This document shows positions 44,300 to 57,199 of a stretch of 64,000 bases of DNA, in pieces. The notes under the pieces were generated by a model. That model had not been told where the DNA came from, ran no database searches, and saw only the letters and a list, made by a program, of their open reading frames with translations. Position 1 is the first letter of the stretch. The number at the start of each line of letters is the position of its first letter. Source of the DNA: Leptodontidium sp. MPI-SDFR-AT-0119 (Eukaryota > Ascomycota > Leotiomycetes > Helotiales > Leptodontidiaceae). Both the position numbers and the translations under genes were made by a program. The DNA lies in contig JAHLEZ010000015.1 of the NCBI GenBank assembly GCA_020726505.1, positions 1,674,001-1,738,000 on the forward strand. The letters are read 5' to 3'.

Positions 44300-44764
44300 T
44301 GTTGCAGCTGACTACTTTCTTGGGCTGGGTTGCGGCGGTTGTCTGAGATGCAGCGTGACGATTGACGTGCAGGAAGCTTGAAATGGACACTCGTCCTTGT
44401 ATTGGTCTTGGCGATAGGAAAATAAATATCGCTAAGCGGCACTAGATTCACCCCCGCAGTAATAACGTTTATATGGGAGTAATATAGCAAGTAGAAGTTA
44501 GAATATGTCATTTTGTAATATTTTGAAGATTGCTGGAGCTTGGTTGAGATTTTGGTTACTATTCTCTGACTGGTGCTTTTGTGTGGAGCGAGCACTGGGG
44601 GCGATGAGAGTGCTGTGAGTGCTGTGATTTCTGAGCTTAGTACTGTAGGTATTTTCCTTTTAAACGAAAATTCAATGAAGGAGTCGATTCCTGATAAAAA
44701 ATCAAATGCTTCTTTCCCAGAAGTCTACTAATGAACCTATCTACAAGTCCCCAATTCTACCGCT
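44300..44764. other. Spacer: URA6 promoter and ECM29 3' flank
   Basis: The 465-bp spacer contains the promoter and leader of the kinase gene on its left. No supported gene, RNA or repeat. Confidence 0.4.
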
Positions 44765-47700
44765 TCACGCCTCTAATGCCTTCAGCGGTCTATCAAGTGC
44801 CGTCTGCACACCAGGAGAACGCTCGTTCTTCCTAGCCTCAACAATCATCTCCTTCATCTTCATCTTGAGTTCATCTCTCCCATCCTTAAACATTCCAAAA
44901 ACACCCCCTACGAGACACTCCACAATCATCTCAGCAGCTTCAGCTCTCTTCAATCTCATGATCTCAGTGCCAGAGCCGCTCGGAACCTCCAAGACAGTGA
45001 AGAAGTCGAGTGCTAGTCCGTAGCGATTCGACCCTTGGGTGTGGGTTCTCTTTCGAAGACCATCGAAAAGCACTTTTGATCGTTCGTAGAGAGTTAGATT
45101 CGTGGCGACGGTGACTTTGGTCGAAGTCGTGACCGTCTTGATGATCTCCAAAAGCTTTGGGAGGTGTGTGAGTGGAGATGGATCTGGGAGTTTGATGTTC
45201 ATAGCTCGGAAGAGAGCAGAGACACCAGCTGTTGTTGCTGCCGACTCATGAGATTTATTTCCGTCTTTGGTGTCGTCGCTCGTATCCATCTTGTCCTCGT
45301 TATTGAAGTCTTCAAGTATCGGGGCGACGACGTTGTAGACATCGTCAAACATATCTATGTCTATTCGAGCCTCGCTATACTCTCCTAGACTGCTAAATGC
45401 ATGTGGTCTATATGTATCGTTGTTGCGCTTGGCCTCCCGGATGGCAATCTTCTTCATCTGGGCAGCAATAGTGGGCTCAGCGCTCCAAAATAATTTGCCA
45501 GATTTCGTGAACTTGACAAATGCGTCAAGGACCTTCTCCTTCCCATCGAAGGTCTTGAGAGCAAGAGCTTTCTCTAACACAGGCCAAATAGCAGCAGCAT
45601 TTGCGCCACTCATTTCAGTTCCCGATGAGACCACAACGTCCGCAATCGTCAAGGCAGAAGTATGCTTGATCGTCCATTTTGCCGATTCGAGGCGTTCCAC
45701 GGCTATCTCGTTGATCTCCTTGGAATACAGGATAACCGCACGGGAACCTCCAACATTCTCGCTCCAAGTCTTCTCGAACTGCTCCTTGACGTGTTCGTCG
45801 AGGTCATGCTTGGCGAAGAAGACAAACGGTAGAAAGTCCGATGCTACAGCATTGAACCGATCTGTGGCAAATTTTGAAACGGCGTAAATGATTTCTCCCG
45901 AGGCCTGACGACGTGTTTCGTCTTCTGCATTGAAATAAAGGCCCTTAGCATAAGCAGCGAGTCTCAGAAGACCATCATCAGATCCAAGTCGTGAGAGATA
46001 CCCGGTTGCTCTGGCATACGCAGCACTGACAGCGTTGTTACGATCTAGCACCGCCTTTTCGGTGACCTTAAGGAAAGCATCCGCGTGAGGTTTGAAGACA
46101 AAAGCGTGTCTCATGGCGAGACTGACAAGCACGCCGGCGCATCCAATCTTTGATGGCATTCCAATAGACGTCTTGATGGCATTTTCAAGACGGTAAGCCA
46201 GATCCTTCATAGTTGGCTCGTCGAGTTGATCAAGACACTTCTCAATTCCTTCCATCAGTGGGGATTGGGAGACTGCAGTCGATCGCGCGTTGTCAATTTT
46301 GGCCTCGGTGAGGTTGTATTGGGCGGCTCTCAGGTACACATAGTCGACGCCTTCTTGTTCCATGGTGCTGAGAAGTCCCAGGAGTTGTTCCACCTGGTCG
46401 ATTAGCATGAAATATCACAAAAACCAAAGAAAAAGCAGTGCTAGCTTACCAGGTTTGGAATGAAGGGCAACAAGGCTTTGCCACCATTCTTGATGATCTT
46501 GAGGACGGTAACTGTGGCAAAAATGCGAACTTCTTTCGCTGAGCTCTCCATACCCTGTCCTGACAAGAGGAATGGCAAGACCTCTCCCAACATGGCCCGC
46601 GCATGTCTTGACTCTGTTCCGGCTTCGATTTGGCGCACAAGTGTATTTGTCAAAACCATACTCAGCTTCAGCGCTGCCTCACGGACGGAACCCTTGATGT
46701 CATCAAGAACCTTGAAAGCAACCTGCCAGATATCAGACAGGTGTTTCTCGTATTTGTCGAATTCGCGTCCTTGGACAAGATCAGCGATGGCAGCACAACT
46801 AGCTTGCCTTGTTCGCCATTCCTTGCCTAAGATACTCTTGAGGAGGTCCGCCAGGATTTCATCAAAGTATTCGTTGATGGTGGCACTTGAGTCCTTGACG
46901 AGAGCGGTCCAAATATCATTCATAGAACGCTGTACATTCGGGTTTGGGTCGAACCGATACCGGTAGAGCTTGGGGTACAATTTGGGGTCTATTTCGGACT
47001 CCGAAAGAATGCTACTCAGTCCGAATCTCCCAAAAGCAGCACGAGTTGACCATGTGGCAGCATTTGACGCAAGCGACATGAACTTGTAGACGAGACTTTG
47101 ATCTCCAACTTCATTTGCCAGAGAAATGATGTCTTTGTAGGAAGTTACCGAACTTCCCTCGCCTGTTGGCAAAGCTCCTGGCTCGAACAGCTCGGTCTCG
47201 TCGTCAACCTTGAGCTGGGCAGAAGTCCCGGTGAATGATGCGACCAGATCCTTCACGAGTTTTTCCCTGAGGTCCTTGTCTCCTCGTTCATAGACCAAGC
47301 TTAGGCCACGAGATGCTGTTTCCTGCACCAGTTCATCCCGTGCAGAGAGAAGTCCCATAAACGCTGCTTGGCACTCTCTCAACCGAGCTTGAATTTCACT
47401 CAGGTGGCCACAGTTCTGAATTAGGCTGAACAGCCATATTCCGGATGCTTTTTTCAGAGACGGCTTCGTAGTCTTGCAATCCTGAAGCAACTTCTGAAGT
47501 ACAGCTTCCAGAGTGAGATGTTTCTTTAATCGGCCTTCGTAATCCGCATCGACATCGAGACTCAAAAGAAGAACATCCGAGTCCCAGCAAGCACTCACGC
47601 AACTGATAGCCTCGCCAACAGTGAAGTGAATCTCAGCCTGCTTGATTTCAAATAGGCTGTAAATGCCAGTGAGTATGAGAGAGAGAGGACTTTCGGCATC

Positions 47701-50675
47701 AGACTTGTCTTCCAGCTCCCCATCGAATATAGTAGCTAAACGGCCAAGCGCTGAAATTGACTTCTCGTTTCCTTTCTTTGCATCAGCCGTCAATAGCTCG
47801 ATGACCCCAGCGGACTTCGCAGAAGAGGCATTCAGCTGCTCGGCAGTAAGTACACCAGCTGCACTGATTTGCCCGATTACGTTGAGTACCGCCTCTTTTG
47901 TCGATGCATCTTTTGCGCCACACAGTATTTCTAACAGCGAAGTGACAGCATTCTGGACAGTGTTATGATCCCTGGACTCAGCTCTTCCGTAGAAAGTGCT
48001 TCTGCTAAGCACATAGCCAAGAGCCAAGATTGAGCCGTGAACTTTATTCGCATCTGCTCCAACGGCAGTTGACCATGGCTTGACATCTACCAGCAGGGAC
48101 TGTATTGCCCCATGCACGGTTTGATCAGTGTTGGTAGGGTGTGGTGTGAGAATTCCAAATGCTTGTGCTGCAAGAAAACGAGTTGCGACGTTATTTGACC
48201 TGATTGATGGCAGCAGCTCAAGTGCTCTTCCCGCAATTCTGCCTATGACTTTACTAGGAGTGACGGATACAATATCAACGAAGCATCTGCCACAATCGGG
48301 AAGTCCATTGCCATCATTACGAAGCATGCCCTCGAAAGAAGCTGTCAGGAAGGTGAACAGAGCATCCTCGTCGACGGACCGAATATGATTCTTCATTGCT
48401 TTCCGGGATTCTTTGTCAGAACGGAACAACACATCGAGTTGTCGCTCCCAGTCTGCATCAATTGTCAGCGGCGTCTCTGATTTCTGGAGGGCAGCCATCA
48501 GAAGCATCCGACGACAGTAGTTGACAGCAGACGGGAATGCGTTGATTTTCGATCCTGAAAAGTTACCAAAGACAGAGACTGAATCAATGTCCATGCCGCT
48601 CTTCATGCTGTTTGCGATGCTGGAATTCTCGATTAAGCTTTGCGATGTAAAGAAGACCTTGACCATTTCGTTCCAGTCAGGGAGTGGACATTCCGAGGAC
48701 GAAGCTACCGAATTCAAAAGTCGATACCAATATGGATCCTACATAGTGGTTAGTTCAACAAGTATGGTGTAGAATTCACGGACCCACCAAGCCTTTTTTA
48801 CCTTCTTCCACCACATCACTGCGCTCGTCAGTGCGACCACCGAGAGCTAGTATATCGATCCATCGTCCAACAACGTCACTGTACTCGAGACAACGGTTTG
48901 CCCATCGCACAGTGGCAAAGCGAGCTCCCCTAACGACAGCGCCACCCTCTTCTAGTGACATGTACTTGAGAAGGAGAAGTCGTAGGTCGCCCCTTAAGGT
49001 TTTATCCACTGAGTGGAAAGCTGGTTAGCATTCATAATCGGGGAAAATGCCGAGAATAATCAAATGGAATAAAGTTCCTTACATGGTGGAGTGAAAGCAT
49101 TGAGCAGACTAGCAAGAGCCCCTTCAATACTCACAAAGATAGTCTCCGAAGAACCTTCTTCAGTTAGAGACCGGAATAGCCACCGCACGAGTGATAGGTC
49201 TTTCTCCACCACAATAGAAGGTGTTGTTTTGGCTAGAGAGCCTAAAGTTTCGTAGGCCAAAGCACGCAACGTGGCCGCATCTGTTGATCTCTCGTGAGGG
49301 ACTGGCCAGCCTTGGTCCTCGATATAAGTTCGCATGAAGCCAACTAGCTGCGGTGCAACCTGGGCAAGATCTCCAGCAGAGCCTATCCTAGCAACCCAGT
49401 TCATGTAGTTGAAAAGAGCGTTTCTAAATTTCACTGTTTCAAGACCTTTCGCGGGGAGGTTTGTATTATCATCTGGTGAGATTGCCTCTTGAACTATGTG
49501 TTTAACCATATTAGCATGTTGAACTATTACTAAGAACCAACAGAAATATTGCGCACGCAACCAAAGCTGGGAGACTCGAGGCAACGTACCAATTTTGATG
49601 ACCTGCTGTGGAAAGGTTGTGGACACAGCAGATTTGGTCAGGAGTACTAGCAATTTTGTCTGGAGAGCAGGTTTGAGACTAAAGTAAATCTTCAACAGCT
49701 TTTCGATGGTTTCTGGGTCTTCCAGAGACATCGTCGATCGCTTTAGCAAGTCATCTCCAACACCCGAAATTCGCGAGTTGGAATCACCGGATGCAAACAG
49801 AGCAGGAAGAAACCGCTCATCATCTGTGAAAGCACCACTTGATAGAAATGCCAGAACAACAATCTTAGTTTGAGTCAGATTAAGCCCTTCATCAGATGAT
49901 GGATCCCAAGCCTCTTGCTTGCCGTTCAAGGTCAAGAACTCATATTCGGGAACTGTGAGGCCAGGGCAAGTGATTCCGGCGGCGCTTGATCGGATCACAG
50001 AAAGCAGCATGAGCTTGCCGAACCACGAAGCTATAAATTGTGCATCTTCAACATGACTGTCAAGCCCAAGTGAGGAGCGTAATTCGATGTCCTCCTTACT
50101 GCCACGCAGCGGAATACGGAGCTGGGGAAGGAGTCGGAGAAACAAGTTGAAGATAGTAGCACAGGTTGGCTTTCCAGCATCTTTTGCAAGCCCGTAAATG
50201 ATAGTCGGTAACAAAGTCATTTGCTCCTAGCATCTTGTAAGTAAATAATAGCCTGCTGCTTCTACAGGAGAGACGTACTGTAGACGACAACTTTCCCACG
50301 CTTTGCTGAATGAACATAAGGTCGAAATGTCGTATCATGGAAGACTCTGGGTTCTCCTTGTACTGCTTTAACAGAGCTGCTACTGGCAAGACAATATTTC
50401 TGGGAACAGTAAGCAACGTAATTTGACAATCTGTCTAGTCACATGGAAGCATATGGCTTGAACTGGTCGGGGGCTCAAACGTACTGATTTCCTGCAAGCC
50501 GAATTTTGATATGCTGGCATGTGGAGATGACCTTGTTGCGTACTGGTGCATGTTCGCTTGCAAGCTTCAGTAGCAACGGGGGCAAGTATGGCTTCAAGAT
50601 GGATTCCAGTTTGTCATCCTTGGCGAGTGCAATACGCATCTCCACCTTGCCCACCAGCTCCAGTTCTCTGTCCAT
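44765..50675 (-). CDS. ECM29: Proteasome adaptor/scaffold protein ECM29 (HEAT repeats)
   Basis: Seven exons (50675-50485, 50399-50279, 50226-49590, 49487-49083, 49008-48788, 48738-46450, 46393-44765) sum exactly to 1830 residues, close to the usual length of about 1,850. The start MDRELELVGKVEMRIALAKD, the string NIVLPVAALLKQYKENP created by splicing exons 1 and 2, IRHFDLMFIQQ and YIEDQGWP are characteristic. The remainder is HEAT-type helical repeats without catalytic motifs. ECM29 tethers the 19S cap to the 20S core and inhibits or surveils defective 26S proteasomes, in nucleus and cytosol. The 102-nt intron at 49488-49589 is itself in frame and could be retained, adding a stretch unlike the rest (QLWLRAQYFCWFLVIV). 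It was removed because it has good splice signals and relatives appear to lack such a segment. Confidence 0.93.
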
Positions 50676-53600
50676 GGCGGGAGGGAGGGAAGAGGATGTG
50701 AGCCTATTCGCAGTTCAGTTCAGATCGAACTTGACTTCCGTCTCCTTTGCTTGTTGATATGGGGAGTGGAATCAGTATGAGAGCTCATCACGATTCACCG
50801 CTGAGTATTTGTTTGTTTGCGCAGCGCCGGAATGATGATGAAGTTGCAAGTTGGCAAAAGGAAGTGTAGTGTAGCAATCAAGAAACAATGTCACAGTCGA
50901 ACCGGATTACGAAGATGTCGTGCCTTCCAGGTTCCATCTATGTCCACGCAGGCCAGTTGCCTTTGGCCTCGCCTCCAGTCAGGTCAGATCTTCAACTCAA
51001 AAAAGTGGTGCCAGCTCGGGCAAGGAAGCTCGGAGCGGAAACACTTTTATCCGCCACAGTTTCATCGTGAAGTCTCTCTCAATGTCTATCAACCACACGC
51101 GGTTGATAAACAGATATTGCCACCTGCTCTCAGTACAGTATCAACATATAGCTCCTGCAATGCCGAGATCTAGGTAGGTATAGACCATTCATACATACTG
51201 ACGGGCGCTATGGCAGGGCAGGCCAAGCACCCATTCATTCATTCAGTCACCAACGACTGACCAGCATGCGCAGTTGACAAGGGTTCCAGCTGAGATGCCG
51301 CTGCATTCTACAAAATTTGACTCCTCACAACCAAGTCCTGGGTATCCCACATTTCGACGAATGAGGGACTATAATCTGCTTCTCCAGGAATTATATGCCA
51401 GAACTAGCAGGTGGACTGGACATTGGTACAACGGTAATTTACCTTCAAAACAAACACGGTTCTAATACTGGTACATGCATTCAATGTCGACTGGTCGGCT
51501 TCAGAAGGCAACGGAGACGCATCAAGCTGAACTGAAGACTGCGAAGATGGCCCGAAGGATCCAAGTTGTTCCCGGTAACTCCCGACCATCGACAATCATG
51601 GGCCTGATAATTCTGAACGAGCCTTGAGCCTCATGGAGGTAGGAAGAAGGACTTTGTTACGATTGTATTTTGTCTCCTTCATTTAGGACGGCTGAGCTAC
51701 TCCAGTACAGTACGGAGTAGGTAATCAATCCACTCCACTCCCCGTCTCTGTGATGTGGGGAAGGGGGGGACTCCGAGCTTGCACGGTGGGTATAAATAAT
51801 ACTATTTGCAAATTGTATGAGCAGTCGCTTTTGCTCTATACTCTCAGAGGCATTTATCGACCGGCTCGCGGAAGAGATGGTCGAAAGAAAGAAAGAAAGA
51901 AAGCGTCGGAATTGTGCGCTCAATTTTTCGGCCACGCCTTTGAGGCTTTTCAGCCATCGTCCCATTCTCACGTCGACGCCAACGCCTCCTACCGACTACT
52001 CGGCGCGCGCTAAGGACATGCATACGGACGTAGGTAGGGTAGGACCAAAACTCTCCTGGGATCCTGACACTCTTCCCAAGATGAAACCATTATTTTGCCG
52101 CTCGTTCGCCCTCTGACGATGTGCAATTGTTTCTCGTCAGCTCTTATTTCTGCTTGTCATGAGAATGTCGTGTGCCAGGCATTAGATGCGCAAGAAAACC
52201 TCCGATTCGAGACAATCCTGACGCTGCAGAGGCTTTCGAAGTCTAGAACAGCCCTCTGCGATAACTTTTGGACAGCCGCATGTCAGAAAATACCCTGCCC
52301 AGCGTTGAAGCAGACGAGCAGAGCACCACCTCCGTCATTGCAGATCCATAGATCCATGGGCCGCCGCAGGAGATGCACGACAGTCTGCAGGGCTGCCCTG
52401 TTACATCTGATAAAAATCATGGAAGTTCGTGCTTGATTCGGCGCGCCTCGATTAGAGAGTTTCGCTTCTCGCAGTTTTTTGGCTAGGATTCAGAGCCTGC
52501 CAGTGGAACACCCTGAATGAAGGACGAGAGCATCTGCAACAGTCTGGGCGAGCATTCAGCTTGTTGACAATTTGAGAGGAGTCGGTGTGGGATTTCCCAG
52601 GGGTCTGGCCCTCATTTTCTGCTCGTATTTCGAGGGCGAGAGCCTTCATTCGTTTGCCTCACAACGTCCAATTTTCGCTGCTGTATCAACAGTACGCCTC
52701 TGATTTCAGTTTCGGTGTGGCAGGTCAAGCATTGGAAACGATGCTGCAAATACCAACACTATGGATTATGTAGGAAATAGTCTAGGCCTACAGTAGGGCC
52801 ACGCCGCACCACTCAAATCCTGGTAAGTTCCGGCCGGTTCAGGCCATCCATCTCAGGGACTTCATAGGTACCACCTTTGTGGAATAGGTAGGCACCGTCC
52901 ACCTGTCAAATGTCCAAATCACAAGAAAAGGAATTCTTTTCCCACTCGTCGTATCAACTTGGCTTTCCGACCCAAGTCACTCACTACGTGGGCACTGGAA
53001 GACATTTCCAAGGAGGTTGATTAACTTGGGGAATATCTGAGGGCCTGTTTTGGATATTTAGAGATTTGGTTTGCTGCTCAGCTCCTACGAATCAGTGGTT
53101 CCAGTGGTGCGCTCTTCTCTGGTATTGAAAGTCCTCTCAAAACGGTCGGCAATTAGCGCGGCCTCCACCGGGTGTGGTGTCCCAATTGAGCTTTAGTAAC
53201 AAGACGCCGTTGATGTACAAAAGCAATGTGCGGAAGCCACCTGCCATTTGCTGATGAGTTCGCAGGGCTAGCTTGCAGCTCATCAGCCTCCCCTGCTCGT
53301 ATCCCTATCCCTATGTTTCCCCCTTTCTCAAACTCCTCCATTACGGGAGTGCCAGTCAAGGGTGGTTGTTCCACGTTACGACTTACATGGAGCAGCTAAA
53401 TCTAGTCTCATTACCAGCTCCGTCATGGTCACGTTCGGCGCAAACCGAGGACTTTTATCGTGCTAGGCTTCGAAGCGTCGACTACTACATATGTATCGTT
53501 GCCCACGAGCACAGATGAAATCTCGTTACATTCTGTTCAAGATTCTTTGCCGCTCGTTTTCAAGCCTCTTTCAGTCAAAATTCTTTCTAGCATTGTCCCT

Positions 53601-53763
53601 ACTTATATTTCAAAACCAGCAAGCAGGAATGGACCCTTAGTCGACCAAGGACTGTTAAAATTTCTCTTCTGCCCTGAATTTCAACAGATGAGGCCATTCA
53701 TTTGCTTCCAGTCTTTCCCCCTATGAGCCGCCTAGGTGTCGATGCATCTATACCATTCATCAG
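50676..53763. other. 3.1-kb gene-poor spacer between divergent genes
   Basis: This long spacer separates the starts of ECM29 (minus) and the Zn2Cys6 regulator (plus). Open frames of up to 118 codons overlap on both strands without motifs or splice support. A short (GAAA)n run lies near 51885-51903. The right part may be the long 5' leader of the regulator, which is common for such genes. No RNA gene was recognised. Confidence 0.35.
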
Positions 53764-56412
53764 ATGCAAGGAGGTCGGCGAGCCGAACCTCGCTTGCCTT
53801 TCATAGCTCCAAGGCAGCAGGTTCCGCCATCCTCTCTTCAGCCTGGGCTTGCATCATCAAGCAATCCTCCTCCAGAAAGTCGAAGAAGTAGGATCCCGCC
53901 ACGATCTAAAAGTGGTTGCTGGTATGTGCTAGTGCCGCGCGGTCTGACACTTCTGCTGACTGGAAATTTCTAGGACCTGTCGAACTCGCAGTACTTCCCT
54001 CCCGTTCTTCTTTAAACTTCCGCAATGACTAACACCACCGGTAGAGGTGAAATGCGACGAAACAAGACCAGCATGTGGAGTACGTCGATATTCGATTAAC
54101 ATATGGGTGTTTGAGCTGACTGGGTTATAGCAATGCGTGCGCCTTAGTCACACCTGGTAACCCTCTCATGTTTTTACACGTCTTTAAAGACGCTGACAGA
54201 TTTATAAGTGACTACAACCCAAGAGTTTCTTTTAAAGACGATACACCCAGAATTCTGGAACGAACACAGCAAGTTTCTACTACCGGCAGTCATGTTTGGG
54301 ATCGTACGTGATTTCTTCTTTGCTTTGTAAACACGCCAAAGCTAATTAGCGCAGCAAATGCACAAGACCAGGAACCAAAAGCCCGAGCACCAGAAGATAC
54401 GCTGCCTCCATTTTCAACACTGACAACCGATGATGAGCGAGAGAGAAAAGCAGAGTCGCAAGATCCTGGAACATTCGTGGTCGTTGCAAACTTAACAAGC
54501 TTCGCGGATTTGCCTGAATATCGAGATGAAAGCATGGAGAGTATACGACGAGGATCTGGGTATTCGGAACATGATGGCGATAATGATGAGCAAAATTCGC
54601 TATCTGGCAGCCTAGTCGAAGAGGCAGATGATCCGAACGTGAGTCTTGCCTGCACTTGAATCTGTGTAAGATGCACTCTGGACATGCAATGTCTTGTGGA
54701 TTCTCAGATACATCGAATAGGTAACTTGTACTAACATTCTAACCGATAGGTGGTAATACTCAAGACATTTGAAGATCCCTTTCGAACTGCACCGGCGCAA
54801 GTCCCTTTTCGACCGGCTGTAATGCCAACAGCACCTGCAAAGTCGAATTTGTCTAGCTACCGACAACAGCTACTAAGACAAGACAGTTCACATTCTGATT
54901 CTAATACGGTGTCTCTTCTCGATGCTGCTCGTCGGGGAGGAAAGGATGCAGATCTGCTGCAACATTACCGAACGACTATTTCGCCACAGATCATAAGGAT
55001 TGGGAAGTCACAAGGAGATGAGGATATGTTTGAAGTCCAAGCTCGACAGTACCCACCAGTAAGTCAGAATATCCTATCTAGGGGTAACTTACTAATACAA
55101 AGCAGCTTTTCCACGCAATGATGGCACTTTCCGCTCTAAGTATAGCACACAAGAAAGGCTCTCATAATGCAAATGCCTTGGAGCATTATCAGCAAGTTAT
55201 TCCAGCTTTACAGACAACAGTGCAAAGCTCCCAAGATTCTTACGTACGTGCACCTGCCTTTCGCTGTTCTTGGAATTCATCGGCGGCTCTACATTAAAAT
55301 CATAACTCCTCAATTTCAAGCGGCGAAACGCGACTAATGCTAATTTTGCTCTAGTCTGACGGCGCCTTGTTGACGCATCTGATCTTGCTGCTCTATGAAA
55401 TTGCTGCACGTGAATCAAATATGTGGCAGCATCACTGCGATGCGCTTTTACGAATAATTTCTATGCGACGACAATTGCGTAATGTCGACCACTACGACTT
55501 TATTATATGGATAATCTACTGTATAGATGTCTATGCGGTTTTGAGTGCAAGTGGAACAGGCATGTTTGTCGAAGTCGTCCTCAAGCAAAATATGTTACCT
55601 TCACCAGAACGACGCTTGCTACCAACCAGGGCCGATCAACCGCCACTTATTTACCCTGAAGAACAGGCATACTTCCCGATAGTGATAAATATCAACCAAG
55701 AGATCATCTTGATTGCACTGCAAGTTGGTCGTCTTGGCAAAGCCTTGAGAGCAGAGACTAGTCACCAATATTTTGGGAGTGCTATTCTCGATAACCCACG
55801 GATTGTGGACCGACACAACCGCATCCAGAGTCTACAAAAACTGATTCTTGATTCCAGGATGAAATGGAGGTCTCAATTTCCGGACTATTGGACGTGGTTA
55901 AGAACTCCAGAAACACTCCCTCCCAGGGTCTTTGAATGGGTAGAGCATGTGCGTTGTATCAAACTCGGCCAGAAAATGCCGCTAAAACTTTATAGTCATA
56001 CCTTCTATTCCGAGTGTGTATACTCTATACACACACCAGCATGTACTCAGGGCAGCTAAACGACCCAGAGCCCGATACTGAAGCCCAGATCAATGCCTGC
56101 TGCGCGGAAATCCTCCACGCGGCTAGCATAATTCTCTCCAAGGAACGGTTCGATATGCGGTTTATCGTGTTCCCGCTTTTCATGGCGGGCTTTTGTACAC
56201 GAAATGCAGCGGAGAAAGAGACGGCTCTGAGGCTTATGGTCGAAGTCGAGAAGCACGGGTATGGAGGAAGCACCGACAATGTGCGGAAGCTCTTGCAAAC
56301 AATTTATGAGAAGCAGCACTTTGCAGTTATGCAGACAGGCAATTCGAACTCGGTAGATTGGATAGATGAGATGGAGCGGAGTGGGCAACGGCTGATCATT
56401 TACGGGCTATGA
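53764..56412 (+). CDS. Zn2Cys6 fungal-type transcription factor, ten exons
   Basis: Proposed exons: 53764-53921, 53974-53990, 54045-54079, 54131-54156, 54209-54303, 54355-54638, 54750-55058, 55106-55243, 55355-55948 and 55996-56412, giving 690 residues in one frame. The zinc cluster is assembled from five exons, three of them only 17, 35 and 26 nt. It reads SGCWTCRTR, KVKCDETRPACG, QCVRLSHTC, with all six Cys at correct spacing. The rest matches the Fungal_trans_2 type regulator domain (LFHAMMALSALSIAH, LLLYEIAARESNMWQHH, SYLLFRVCILYTHTSMYSGQ). It should be a nuclear DNA-binding regulator recognising CGG-type sites. It is isolated among housekeeping genes, so no target pathway can be assigned. 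The start is the first in-frame ATG and could be moved. Confidence 0.85.
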
Positions 56413-57199
56413 GGGGTGGAGGACGCCGGGTGTTGGGCAAGTGGAACAATTTTAGAGAAAGCGAGGCGATCAGGGAAAGATTAATGGCTTCTTACTGTTT
56501 GATACAGTACGAAAGCCACACCATGGAATCAATTTTGAGCATTTTGGCACTTGGTACCAATTTGAATTTTGGCTTATAAGTAGAGCAATCAAGACTACAC
56601 GTCCAAACAACACTTTCATCTTTCTGCCCACAAATATTTCTCCATCTGATATTTTGTAAACATTCAAGCGAAACGAGAGTGTGAGGAGTTCAGCAACAAA
56701 AACTATGCTCTGAACTACAAATGATCTCTTTTACTCTCTATATGTATGGCCCATAGTTTTTAGCATATGTTGACAAATCACGAAATTTACCATCAGCCAG
56801 CCTTGCACGGCCTCATCCTCCTAAATTTATCAGCCTTATTGGGGACCAATCACCTAGCCGCTTATCAGATTGCGCACCCCTGTCAACAGCCTAGACGGAA
56901 GTTCATCTTCAACAGACCTCCCTCCTACGAACCACTTCACCACAACCACATGATGTCTCGGTCGACTAGCATATGTTGATATTCCTTCTATCGTCATATA
57001 CTCACCACCGACAAGGCGACGACAAGCACCCGAGGATCTAGGTACTCAGAATCCGTCGATCAAACCTGCCAAACGCACCCCGCCATCAGGGTTTCTACGT
57101 CACATCAACGGCTGCCTTTCGCCTCAAGCCTTGCAACTTTTTTCGAGCGTCTTGCAGAGCACCGAGTACTTCCTAGAGCCCTCCTCCGTGTTGCCCACC
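56413..57199. other. Intergenic spacer and leader of the UBX-domain gene
   Basis: About 790 bases with no supported gene. The right 200 bases are pyrimidine-rich, like a 5' leader. The UBX frame is open back to 57131, but the ATG at 57200 starts the UBA domain properly. Confidence 0.4.

Noticed and set aside
49488..49589. Coding extension of ECM29
   Set aside because: The segment is in frame but has good donor, branch (CATGCTAAT) and acceptor signals, and its hydrophobic content is unlike the surrounding HEAT repeats, so it is treated as an intron.
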